NCBI GenBank assembly: GCA_036386415.1
Contig: DASVVT010000080.1
Coordinates: 1-13,848, forward strand
Length of the DNA stretch: 13,848 bases
From: DASVVT01 sp036386415
Lineage (GTDB): Bacteria; Acidobacteriota; Blastocatellia; Pyrinomonadales; Pyrinomonadaceae
Direction: 5' to 3'
Shown: piece by piece, positions 1 through 6,704 of the stretch
How the letters are laid out: each line of letters opens with the position of its first letter
How positions within the stretch are numbered: the first letter of the stretch is position 1
Position numbers and translations under genes: made by a program
The notes under the pieces: generated by a model
Seen by the model: the letters and a program-made list of their open reading frames with translations, nothing else
Told to the model about the DNA's origin: nothing
Databases searched by the model: none

Positions 1-87
1 CAGTTCGGCGATCTCGCGCTGCGAGCGGTGGCTGCGCTCGTAGGCCGCGACGATCTTGCGGCGCAAGTCGTTGGAGTAAGCTTTCAT
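1..87 (-). CDS. IS630-family transposase, N-terminal fragment (runs off the left edge)
   Basis: On the minus strand an ATG at 87-85 opens a frame that stays open to the window edge. It encodes 29 residues starting MKAYSNDLRRKIVAAYER and continuing with SHRSQREIAEL. The MKAYSxDLRxKIVxAYxxG/S opening followed by an S-x-R/Q-x-x-A helix is the N-terminal helix-turn-helix of IS630/Tc1-mariner transposases, which bind the element's terminal repeats. Catalytic residues lie outside the window, so activity cannot be judged. It is convergent with nothing and sits just downstream of the O-antigen ligase gene on the same strand, with the element's upstream end somewhere in 88-148. The family call rests on the recognised N-terminal pattern only. 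Confidence 0.72.
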   Translation of the reverse strand, partial: MKAYSNDLRRKIVAAYERSHRSQREIAEL

Positions 88-128
88 GCCAGTTATTCTG
101 AACGCTTACTCTTGGTAAACTCAAGAGC

Positions 129-148
129 AAACCGCTCTAGAGCGGTTT
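129..148. repeat. Perfect 20-bp palindrome at the IS/ligase junction, possible terminator or IS end
   Basis: The sequence AAACCGCTCT-AGAGCGGTTT is a perfect inverted repeat with CTAG at its centre. The ligase stop codon TAG (137-139, minus strand) lies inside it. It could act as a terminator-like hairpin for the minus-strand operon, although no clean U-tract follows. It could instead be the outer end of the IS630 element, since this family inserts at TA, often within CTAG. The other end of the IS is outside the window, so the two readings cannot be separated here. Confidence 0.5.
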
Positions 149-2914
149 TAATGAGAAGCTGTCCAGCCACACTCGTCCGAAGATCAGGCACGGACGGATG
201 GTACATTTCCCCCTCTGGAGCGTAATCATCACGACGCTCGTCGTCTTGTTAGTGACGAATTCTATCGTCTTGTCCTGCCAGCCACCGCTCCTAAGCTTCA
301 ACGAAGGCGACTGTCCGAGCGTCCGCCCACTGCTTGCATCAATCAGCGCAACCACCGGCGCTCCCGTAGTAAGTAGCTCCTGTGTTCGCGCCGCGAAGCT
401 CAGCCTATAACGAGCGTTCGCTTTGACAAAGACGAGTTGCGAAATGAGCGGCGACGGGGCAGGGAACTCGCCTTTGAAATCGAGCCGCAGGCTTTGTGAG
501 CCAGCGCGCGGCTCCTTTGTGTCCAGAGAGGCAAGCAGCCCTTCCTTATTGCCTGTTAACTGCCATCCGAATCCGGGCTCGGTCAGGTCAGCGTCACCCT
601 CGAAATCTCCGTCGTTAATGGCTTCAATTCCTTCAACGCGACCACCCTTGCGTCCGCTTGACCACAACTCATAAGCTTCCTCGAACCGCTTCGCTGAAAT
701 CATCTCGGCAGTCCATTCACGCCGTTCTACGTCGGCGGCCCTGCCAGCCTGACGCAGCAGCGCTACCGCTTCGGCTATCCGACCCCGCTCTTTAAAAAAG
801 CGTGCGAGCGATAATTGTGCTGCCGTAGATTGCGGGGAGATCATCTTCATCATCGCATCTGCGTCGCCATTCAGCGCCTCCCAGAGCAGGTCAATCATCT
901 GCGGCAAAAATGCAGGAGTGCTGGCGACGGCTCGTGAAAGCTCGACGACGGCTCGCTCAGGCTGCCCGGCGCGAAGCAGTGCCCCGCCGAGTTGCCAGTG
1001 TGGCTGGGGATAGGAAGGCGCGAGCCGCACGGCCTCCTCAAAAGCCATGATCGCGCCTGCCAGGTCGTCCTCCTGGTCACGGGCGAAGCCAAGGGTTATC
1101 CATAACACGTGATCGCGCGGCCTGAGCGCGAGGGCACGCTCAGACTCCTCCCGCGCCTCCCCGGTCTTATTTTCAAACGACAGCATACTGGCATGGAAAT
1201 AACGCGCCGCCGGGTCGGAAGGGCTGAGGCGTGCGGCCTCCTCAGCCGAAGCGAGCGTATATTCCTTCTCGCGGTACATCGTGTACCAGCGTGAGAGCCC
1301 CGCACGCGCCGTCTCCCGGATCGCGCCTGAACAGAGAAGTAAAGCGAGGACGGCTATCGCCAGCCGTGCCGCTTTGTATTGGATCGTTCGCGCTCTACGC
1401 TGTTCCAGCCGGGTCTGCGCGCTGTCGGGTAGAGAAGGCTGCCCCGCCTCGTCGAGTCCTGGCCCCTGCTCCTTTGAGCCGGGACGCACCGTGGCGATAA
1501 CGATGAGCGAGGTAAAGACCAGGGCATCTATCGTCAGGTGCAGCCCGAAGTCCACCAGGCTGTGAACCACGACGGCGCACACGCCTGCGAGCGCCCCCAG
1601 ACACGCCGCTCGCCTGTTGAGACTACGCGCTCGCCGTAGATGCCTGCTCGCACGCCTGACGAATGCAGCGACGAACCATGCCGTGAGCACGACCGCCAGG
1701 AGGCCGCCGCTGGAGAGGATTTCAAGGTAATCGTTATGCGCCTGCTGCGGCACGCAGCCCCTGGACGCATCGAAGGAGGTATTAATCGCCAGCCAGTAGC
1801 CTCCGAAACCTGAGCCGCCGAAAGGATAATCCTTGATTATCTGCCACGTCGCCTGCCACATCTCAATGCGGCTCGGACACCTGACAGTGTTTAGCTCCAC
1901 AACGTCCGCTTCCGTTTGCGAGTTTCCCATCCAACTGACGAGCGGTTCCGTGCCCACCCACACGATGCCGACGCCTATGGCGAGCAGCAGGCACATGACC
2001 AGCGCCGGGCGTAGAAGCACGTAGGTGACGGCGCGCGATGGACGAGACGGAGCGTTTCCGCGCTTTCCCTCTTTCGGTGCACGTAAAACGCGAAACAGAA
2101 GCGCGAAGCAGAGTATCCCCACGAACAGGCCGTGGATGCCGCCGCGTGAGTTCGCCAGCACCAGTGCCAGCAAGATCAACACTCCAGCCGTGAGGGAGAA
2201 AAAGAGATGGAATCGCTGTCTCCTGCTCATCGCTTGCCAGGGCGCGATGCTCCCCGCCAGCAGGCCGAGCACAAGGCCGAGCGCCATCTCCATGAGGTAT
2301 GCGAAGTGATTGCTGTTGATGAATTGACCGTAGCCGAATTGTGGCTGAAGGTACGGCAGGACGAAGCCCTCCCCCTCCAAGTGCATGACCTGCCGCACGA
2401 TGCCGAACAGGGCGCTCGCCACTGCAACGCCGATCACGGTATAGATCAAGGCGCGCAAGCGCCCGTGCGTCGAAGTGTAGCGGAGCAACATCGCCGCGAC
2501 GAGGATCAAGGTGAGGAATTGGAAGGCGGCGAGCCGGGTCTCGAAAGGGTCTACGCTCAGCGTGCGCCACACCCGCACCCCATTTACTTCGGCCTGGCCG
2601 AGCGGAACGCTCTGGAAGAAGATGAAGGCGAGGAGCGGGATGAGCGGGACGAGCAGCCTGTGCTCCGGCACAAGCCACCTGCCGCCGAACAATCCCTCGA
2701 CCACCCACAGCCCTGCCATCATGAACACGACGCACTGAAACAGCGACTTCCACCACTCTTCGACAGTACCGTAGGGAATGGCTGTCAGCGGGATCAGCGC
2801 CAGCAGCACGTAAAAGATCACGCCCCCCAGCAAGTGCGCTGCCCGCTCAAAGGACGCGCGGCGCACTCTTAATCCAGGGAGGATTGATGGTAGGGCGTAT
2901 GATCGCGCGGCCAT
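137..2914 (-). CDS. O-antigen ligase/polymerase-type (Wzy_C/WaaL) membrane protein with TPRs and a carbohydrate-binding-like C-terminus
   Basis: This 925-residue inner-membrane protein is probably involved in ligating or polymerising surface polysaccharide. Residues 30-480 hold about a dozen hydrophobic segments. Wzy_C/WaaL hallmarks are NSNHFA (200-205), ANSRGG (254-259), a periplasmic loop with GSGFGGYW (367-374), and QQAHNDYLEILSSGG (390-404) with the conserved His of the HNDYLE motif. A lone membrane segment (about 517-533) precedes a TPR region (about 550-670, with repeats such as AIMAFEEAVRLAP). Residues from about 763 to the end begin INDGDFEG and finish VWLDSFSLKPL, the pattern of a CBM4/9-like jelly roll. 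The start has AAAGGG (2920-2925) 5 nt upstream. It lies 40 bp downstream of the Cys-rich gene in a likely operon. Ligase and polymerase are not distinguishable from sequence alone. The stop codon falls in the IS-junction palindrome. Confidence 0.85.
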   Translation of the reverse strand: MAARSYALPSILPGLRVRRASFERAAHLLGGVIFYVLLALIPLTAIPYGTVEEWWKSLFQCVVFMMAGLWVVEGLFGGRWLVPEHRLLVPLIPLLAFIFFQSVPLGQAEVNGVRVWRTLSVDPFETRLAAFQFLTLILVAAMLLRYTSTHGRLRALIYTVIGVAVASALFGIVRQVMHLEGEGFVLPYLQPQFGYGQFINSNHFAYLMEMALGLVLGLLAGSIAPWQAMSRRQRFHLFFSLTAGVLILLALVLANSRGGIHGLFVGILCFALLFRVLRAPKEGKRGNAPSRPSRAVTYVLLRPALVMCLLLAIGVGIVWVGTEPLVSWMGNSQTEADVVELNTVRCPSRIEMWQATWQIIKDYPFGGSGFGGYWLAINTSFDASRGCVPQQAHNDYLEILSSGGLLAVVLTAWFVAAFVRRASRHLRRARSLNRRAACLGALAGVCAVVVHSLVDFGLHLTIDALVFTSLIVIATVRPGSKEQGPGLDEAGQPSLPDSAQTRLEQRRARTIQYKAARLAIAVLALLLCSGAIRETARAGLSRWYTMYREKEYTLASAEEAARLSPSDPAARYFHASMLSFENKTGEAREESERALALRPRDHVLWITLGFARDQEDDLAGAIMAFEEAVRLAPSYPQPHWQLGGALLRAGQPERAVVELSRAVASTPAFLPQMIDLLWEALNGDADAMMKMISPQSTAAQLSLARFFKERGRIAEAVALLRQAGRAADVERREWTAEMISAKRFEEAYELWSSGRKGGRVEGIEAINDGDFEGDADLTEPGFGWQLTGNKEGLLASLDTKEPRAGSQSLRLDFKGEFPAPSPLISQLVFVKANARYRLSFAARTQELLTTGAPVVALIDASSGRTLGQSPSLKLRSGGWQDKTIEFVTNKTTSVVMITLQRGKCTIRPCLIFGRVWLDSFSLKPL

Positions 2915-2954
2915 GCCTGCCCTTTCTCACCTCATCGCGTCATGCGCTGCCCGG

Positions 2955-3653
2955 TCATTCCCTCCAGGGAGAGGGGTTCTCGACGCAAACATTCGCATTA
3001 TTACACTTCCGCATGTCACAGCAGACCCCGCCGCAGCACATTTTTGTCGCGGGACAGCATTGGTTGTTGCAAGCCTGATTGGCGGGACAGCACGTAGTAT
3101 TGTTGACACACTTTTTGCCTACAGCACAGCATAATGTGCCGCTGTGGCAAGCCCTGTAACTAGGACAACACGTACCACCGATAAAGCTGAACTCAGCAGC
3201 ACTACGGCAGGTGCCGTTGCAACATACTTCTGACTCGGAACAGCATGTCCTTCCACCATTGCAAGCCCTGGCAGTAGGACAGCACACACCACCGATACAC
3301 GAATGGGTGGCCGGGTTGCAGCAGACCGCGTTGTCTCCTGAGCCGCAGCATAAATGAGTGCTCGGGCATGCATAATACGAAGAGCAGCACTTGTAACCTG
3401 GCTGCCAACCATACTGGTGATGTGCACAGACCGCTTGCGTGTAGTTACAGTAACAGCGATTAGTCTTAGTACAGACTCCCCCTCCGGGGCCCGTGCATGG
3501 ATAAGGATTCTGCATGACGGGGCTGTTACTCTTGCCCAAGGCTGGAGCGCCCAGGGCGGCACCAATGAAAGCACCGGAGATGAGCCGCAACGCCTGCCGC
3601 CGAGGCATCTGACTTCCAATAATGCGCGAGATGTCGTCAAATAATTCAGCCAT
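2955..3653 (-). CDS. Tat-exported cysteine-rich repeat protein (38 Cys, CC-x5-C-x5-CC modules)
   Basis: A 232-residue protein of unknown function. Residues 1-41 look like a twin-arginine signal: PRRQALR at 17-23, then a hydrophobic stretch ending near APALG. The mature part carries 38 cysteines, 12 of them starting CC pairs (89, 102, 111, 124, 137, 144, 162, 175, 188, 199, 206, 211). Many pairs are spaced 13 residues as CC-x5-C-x5-CC, for example CCPSYRACHSGTLCC. The rest is rich in Asn, Gly and Thr and has no catalytic motif I recognise. The spacing recalls eukaryotic granulins, but homology is not claimed. The ATG overlaps the redoxin stop (ATGGCTGA) and has AAGGAGG 6 nt upstream, so translation is probably coupled. 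The neighbouring redoxin suggests it is a disulfide substrate folded after export, like the methylamine dehydrogenase light chain with MauD. The function is not known. Confidence 0.8.
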   Translation of the reverse strand: MAELFDDISRIIGSQMPRRQALRLISGAFIGAALGAPALGKSNSPVMQNPYPCTGPGGGVCTKTNRCYCNYTQAVCAHHQYGWQPGYKCCSSYYACPSTHLCCGSGDNAVCCNPATHSCIGGVCCPTARACNGGRTCCSESEVCCNGTCRSAAEFSFIGGTCCPSYRACHSGTLCCAVGKKCVNNTTCCPANQACNNQCCPATKMCCGGVCCDMRKCNNANVCVENPSPWRE

Positions 3654-4743
3654 TTTCAGCCTCCTTCTCTTTGTCTGAGACCTCTTGCGCGAGGGCGAGT
3701 ATTTCGTCTGCGCCTGCGGCGACGTTGCGGGCGATCACGCCCTGCTCATTGATGAGGAAGGCGACAGGCGTGGCGAAGATGCCGTAGGCTCTGGAGAGTT
3801 TCCAGTGGTCTTGAAGAATGAACGGGAACTCGAAGCCGTGCTGCTCGGCTTTGCGGCGATTCTCTTCCGCTTCGCCGCGCCCGACCATCAGAAGGGCGAG
3901 CCCGTTGTCGCGGTGCTCTTTATGCAGGCGAACGAGGTCGGGCGCGAGTTGATCGCAGGGGCCGCAGTGCGGGTCTGTAAAGACGAGTAGCACGCGACGA
4001 CCGCGATAGTCTTCGAGCGCGATGCGCTGGCCGTGGATGTCTGGCATCTCGAAAACGGGGGCGGGCGTGCCCGCTTTGAGCCCTTCACGCTCGATGTGGC
4101 TCTCGCTGATGGGGCGCTCGCCGCGAAGACGCTTTTTCTTCGCGCCGTCTGCGGCGGCCTCGCGCGCCAGTTCCGGCACTTCTTTTGCGCCGACGGCGAT
4201 GGGCTCAGCGACGCGTCCCTCCTCGTCCAGCAGGTACGCGACGGGCGTTCCCATCCCCTCGAAAGCTTTGAGTTCTGCCCCCTCCTTCAAGAGCAGGACG
4301 GGGCATTCGAGTCCATGCTCTTCCATCAGCTTGCGGTTTGCGTCGGCGTCGCCGGAACTGACGAACAGCAACTGCGTGTCGCGTTTGCTGAGATCATTTT
4401 GCAGCTTCGCCAGATCAGGCGCGATCATGTCGCAGAAGCCGCATTGCGGGCTCCAGTTAACAATGAGCATGCGGCGGCCTCGAAAATCTTCGAGCGCGAC
4501 CGTTTGACCCGCCAGGTCTGGAAGGCTGAAGGAGTCGAAGGGCTCGCCCACGCCGAGGCCGCGCGGGCCAATCTGCACGCCGCCCACAGTCCCTTGTCCG
4601 TAGCCAGGCGAACCTTTTTCCAGTCCGTCAAGGCGGAGCAGCATGCGCCCTTGCTGTTTGACGAGTTGATAGAGGACGAGCCAGAGGCTCAGGAGAATGA
4701 GAGACAGCAGTACGACAACTGCTGTGAGCAGGCTATGTTCCAT
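3646..4743 (-). CDS. MauD-like membrane-anchored redoxin with two thioredoxin domains
   Basis: A 365-residue protein (numbering from the chosen ATG). One N-terminal membrane helix (about 5-27) is followed by LVKQQGRMLLRLDGL, the layout of MauD/TlpA-type thiol-disulfide proteins, so both redox domains should face the periplasm. Domain 1 (about 63-190) has CGFC at 101-104 and the cis-Pro loop GTPVAYLL. Domain 2 (about 224-350) has CGPC at 260-263 and ATPVAFLI. Each opens with a copy of a P-D-x-x-G-Q-x-x-ALED-x-RGRR motif, which points to internal duplication. MauD-type proteins usually carry one such domain. The start is placed at ATG 4743, with AAGGAGGT 7 nt upstream; a GTG at 4752 would overlap that site and is unlikely. 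The gene is probably translationally coupled to the Cys-rich gene. Likely role: forming or rearranging disulfides in that neighbour. Confidence 0.85.
   Translation of the reverse strand: MEHSLLTAVVVLLSLILLSLWLVLYQLVKQQGRMLLRLDGLEKGSPGYGQGTVGGVQIGPRGLGVGEPFDSFSLPDLAGQTVALEDFRGRRMLIVNWSPQCGFCDMIAPDLAKLQNDLSKRDTQLLFVSSGDADANRKLMEEHGLECPVLLLKEGAELKAFEGMGTPVAYLLDEEGRVAEPIAVGAKEVPELAREAAADGAKKKRLRGERPISESHIEREGLKAGTPAPVFEMPDIHGQRIALEDYRGRRVLLVFTDPHCGPCDQLAPDLVRLHKEHRDNGLALLMVGRGEAEENRRKAEQHGFEFPFILQDHWKLSRAYGIFATPVAFLINEQGVIARNVAAGADEILALAQEVSDKEKEAENG
3660..3666 (-). promoter_or_regulatory. Strong ribosome binding site for the Cys-rich gene
   Basis: AAGGAGG on the minus strand, 6 nt before the ATG at 3653-3651. 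It lies inside the last codons of the redoxin gene. This fixes the start of the Cys-rich protein and supports coupled translation of the two genes. Confidence 0.75.
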
Positions 4744-4750
4744 CACGAAC

Positions 4751-4758
4751 ACCTCCTT
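4751..4758 (-). promoter_or_regulatory. Ribosome binding site that decides the redoxin start
   Basis: AAGGAGGT on the minus strand lies 7 nt before ATG 4743-4741. An in-frame GTG at 4752-4750 overlaps this motif, so the ATG is preferred and the protein begins MEHSLLTAVV. Confidence 0.7.
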
Positions 4759-5439
4759 TGGGCCATGAGCCGCAGTTACCTTATGTTAGGTAGAACCGCA
4801 GGCCGAGGCCGCAACGTGGGAGAGCGGAGGGGAGACCAGGCTAAGGCGCGAGGCACACCAGACCACTCCAGGAGCGAGGCTTTATCGGTCAAGCGACTGT
4901 TTCAATACGTTCTATGTCAGTAGCCGTCGCCAGTGGCGGCGAAGGCGAAGAGAGTAAACCCCTCTGCGCAGTTGTCAGGACTGCTCTCAAAGAGGCTGTG
5001 AAAAGTTTGCCCAAGAAAGACTTTACATCGCTAGAGTCCGGCTTGATCGCGTCTTCTGCGGCGTCGGAGAATGAGGTCTACGTAAATCACCCGCTGGCGC
5101 TGAGGCAACCGGCGGAGTCTTAAGCAGGACATTTCAGAGACGTCTCAGGTCAGGTGATTATTGTTGTTAATCGCTCGTTGTCTGCGCTAATACTTCCCCT
5201 GTTAGCCGGAGACTCTACTCCCATATTCTTAATAATACAAGAGCTAAACAGAGAGTTGCCCGGCGTGGAGCATGCTTCAGACAACTGAAAGCAATGGATG
5301 GTTAGACCATCAACTGAGCAGAACCATGATTTGACTCAAAAGGTATTTCTTCCGGTTCCGTTGGTTGAAGTGATAATGTTACAGTTCGTCTATCTGAGAA
5401 CTGATCCGCGAGGAAGCGTTCGAGGCATTATCAAAACTT
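4759..5439. other. Divergent intergenic region without a convincing gene
   Basis: About 680 bp separate the minus-strand redoxin operon from the plus-strand SDR gene, so promoters for both should be here. Visible features are the inverted repeat at 4777-4792, a 10-bp palindrome GAGACGTCTC at 5137-5146 and a small hairpin GATGGT-TAG-ACCATC at 5297-5311. A GATAAT box at 5372-5377 could be the -10 element for the SDR gene, but no good -35 element sits at 17 bp. A 69-codon plus-strand frame (4914-5123) lacks a ribosome binding site and resembles nothing I know. It may be noise or a decayed remnant. Confidence 0.4.
4777..4792. promoter_or_regulatory. Short inverted repeat upstream of the redoxin operon, possible operator
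   Basis: TACCT-TATGTT-AGGTA is a 5-bp-arm inverted repeat lying 18 bp upstream of the redoxin ribosome binding site. It is in the right place for an operator or the core promoter. The arms are short and the match could be chance. Confidence 0.25.
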
Positions 5440-6234
5440 ATGAGCGATACTATTTTCGTTAAAGAACTACTGGCGGGGCAGGTGGCCCTGGTGACGGGTG
5501 GGGGAACGGGCATTACGGGGGGCGTGGCACGCGCTCTGGCTGAAAGCGGCGCGCGCGTGGCTCTCGTCAGCCGGAAGATGGAGCATCTGGAACCGGCAGC
5601 CGCTGCGATCCGCGAGGGCGGCGGCGAGGCGATGGCCTGCGCCGCAGACGTGCGCCTGGTGGAAGAGGTCGAGCGTGCCGTGGCTGCCGTGGTCGAGCGC
5701 TACGGCAAACTGGACATAGTGGTCAACGGCGCGGCTGGAAACTTTCTCTGCCCGGCGGAGGATTTGTCGTCGAACGGCTTCGGCACGGTGGTGGACATCG
5801 ACCTCAAAGGAACATTCAACGTCTGTCGCGCGGCCTTCAATGAGCTTAAAAAGACGCGCGGCTCGATCTTGAACATCAGCGCGACGCTGCACTATCTGGG
5901 CACACCGCTTCAGCTTCACGTCTCGGCTGCCAAGGCTGGCGTAGATGCTTTGACGCGCAACCTGGCCGTCGAATGGGGGCGCTACGGCATCCGCTCGAAC
6001 GCCATCGCGCCGGGGCCCATCGAAGATACGGAAGGAATGAAGCGGCTGATACCGGAGGAGGTTAAAGAGAGACTGCGCCGCCGAATTCCGCTCGGTCGCT
6101 TCGGTCGCATCCGCGACATAGAGCAAACGGCGGTCTTCCTCTGCTCTGACGCCGCCAGCTTCATCAACGGAGCTGTCCTCGTCGTCGACGGCGGCCAGTG
6201 GCTCGCGGCCAATCGCCTGACCGATGGCGGGTAA
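5440..6234 (+). CDS. 2,4-dienoyl-CoA reductase-type short-chain dehydrogenase
   Basis: A 264-residue SDR, probably NADPH-dependent, resembling the 2,4-dienoyl-CoA reductases that handle unsaturated fatty acids in beta-oxidation. It has the nucleotide-binding TGGGTGITGG (19-28), NGAAGN (96-101, family-specific), SATLHYLGTPLQ (147-158), Lys165 in SAAKAG, and APGPIEDTEGM (190-200). The usual SDR Tyr four residues before the Lys is Val161 here. The family is known to deviate at this position, with mitochondrial DECR1 using a Tyr further upstream; Tyr152 is a candidate. No strong ribosome binding site precedes ATG 5440, but the protein length and N-terminus fit the family. It is the first gene of a plus-strand group, 29 bp ahead of the XdhC-like gene. 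A related enoyl or ketoacyl reductase remains possible. Confidence 0.85.
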   Translation: MSDTIFVKELLAGQVALVTGGGTGITGGVARALAESGARVALVSRKMEHLEPAAAAIREGGGEAMACAADVRLVEEVERAVAAVVERYGKLDIVVNGAAGNFLCPAEDLSSNGFGTVVDIDLKGTFNVCRAAFNELKKTRGSILNISATLHYLGTPLQLHVSAAKAGVDALTRNLAVEWGRYGIRSNAIAPGPIEDTEGMKRLIPEEVKERLRRRIPLGRFGRIRDIEQTAVFLCSDAASFINGAVLVVDGGQWLAANRLTDGG

Positions 6235-6263
6235 GGAAATTCTCAAGACCGCAGGTTATAATC

Positions 6264-6593
6264 ATGGGGACGATTGCACAGGCAGAGCTTTATCGTTTGA
6301 TTACGGAAGCGAACAGGCGTGGCGAGCGTGTGGTGGTGGCGACCGTCGCCCACACGCGCGGTTCGACGCCGCAGCGTCGTGGAGCGAAGATGCTCTTTTT
6401 CGAGAGCGGTGAGGTCGCGGGAACCGTCGGCGGCGGCTGCATCGAAGCCGAAGTGTGGGCGGAAGCGCGCGAGGCGCTGCGCACGGGCACCTCTCAACTC
6501 CACGAGTTCAAGCTCACGGCAGACGAGGCCAGCGAAGAGGGCATGGTGTGCGGCGGCACGATGGAGATTTTCATTGATGTGTGGGAAGGATGA
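6264..6593 (+). CDS. Stand-alone XdhC/CoxI-domain protein
   Basis: A 109-residue protein made only of the N-terminal XdhC_CoxI domain. XdhC/CoxI proteins bind molybdenum cofactor and help mature xanthine dehydrogenase-type or CO dehydrogenase-type hydroxylases in the cytoplasm. Diagnostic segments are TRGSTPQRRGAKM (31-43), GTVGGGCIEAEV (53-64) and GMVCGGTMEIFID (93-105), which carries the conserved Cys96. The longer frame beginning at 6198 overlaps the SDR gene; ATG 6264 gives the normal family N-terminus, although its ribosome binding site is poor. The Rossmann domain usually fused to this one is missing. A two-domain relative follows at 7056 with the DUF962 gene between. It may be co-transcribed with the SDR gene. 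No molybdo-hydroxylase is present in the window. Confidence 0.85.
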   Translation: MGTIAQAELYRLITEANRRGERVVVATVAHTRGSTPQRRGAKMLFFESGEVAGTVGGGCIEAEVWAEAREALRTGTSQLHEFKLTADEASEEGMVCGGTMEIFIDVWEG

Positions 6594-6598
6594 ATAAG

Positions 6599-6687
6599 AG
6601 AACACAGAATACAGAATACAGAAGACAGAATGAGCGGCGGCGGCGACCTCTTTTCTCCTGTCTTCTGTATTCTGTCTCCTGTCTTCT
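6599..6687. repeat. Intergenic inverted repeat of the ACAGAATACAGAAGACAG type
   Basis: The arms 6599-6628 and 6658-6687 match at 27 of 30 positions as an inverted repeat, including an uninterrupted 18-bp core, around a loop of about 29 bp that contains GCGGCGGCGGCGA. Within each arm the word ACAGAA/ACAGGA recurs every 7-8 bp. It fills the gap between the XdhC-like gene and the ribosome binding site of the DUF962 gene, and as RNA would form a long stem there. It could be a REP/MITE-like repeat that also attenuates readthrough. Confidence 0.75.
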
Positions 6688-6694
6688 CTTTTTC

Positions 6695-6700
6695 GGAGGT
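6695..6700 (+). promoter_or_regulatory. Ribosome binding site that decides the DUF962 gene start
   Basis: GGAGGT lies 4 nt before ATG 6705. The open frame extends upstream to 6630, but that part crosses the inverted repeat and gives a non-family N-terminus, so 6705 is the start. Confidence 0.75.
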
Positions 6701-6704
6701 GAAC

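Noticed and set aside
1863..2756. A 297-codon minus-strand frame in another phase of the ligase gene
   Set aside because: It is Arg/His/Pro-rich, as expected for an off-frame reading of GC-rich DNA, and overlaps the ligase membrane domain.
2207..2872. A 221-codon plus-strand frame opposite the O-antigen ligase gene
   Set aside because: Its translation is a low-complexity string rich in Arg, Glu, His and Pro, and it lies wholly antisense to a well-supported membrane-protein gene.
2955..3405. Methylamine dehydrogenase light chain (MauA) as the identity of the Cys-rich protein
   Set aside because: The Tat signal and redoxin neighbour are similar, but there is no tryptophan pair for a TTQ cofactor and the regular CC-x5-C-x5-CC modules are not MauA-like. 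Only the analogy is kept.
4914..5123. A 69-codon plus-strand frame in the divergent intergenic region
   Set aside because: It has no ribosome binding site, no recognisable family and mixed third-base use; it is mentioned under the intergenic region only.
5467..6246. A 259-codon minus-strand frame opposite the SDR gene
   Set aside because: It shadows the SDR gene, whose motifs are unambiguous, and its translation shows no domain.
6599..6690. Possible CRISPR-like array in the ACAGAA repeats
   Set aside because: The units are only 7-8 bp, have no spacers and are arranged as an inverted repeat, so this is a palindromic repeat and not CRISPR.
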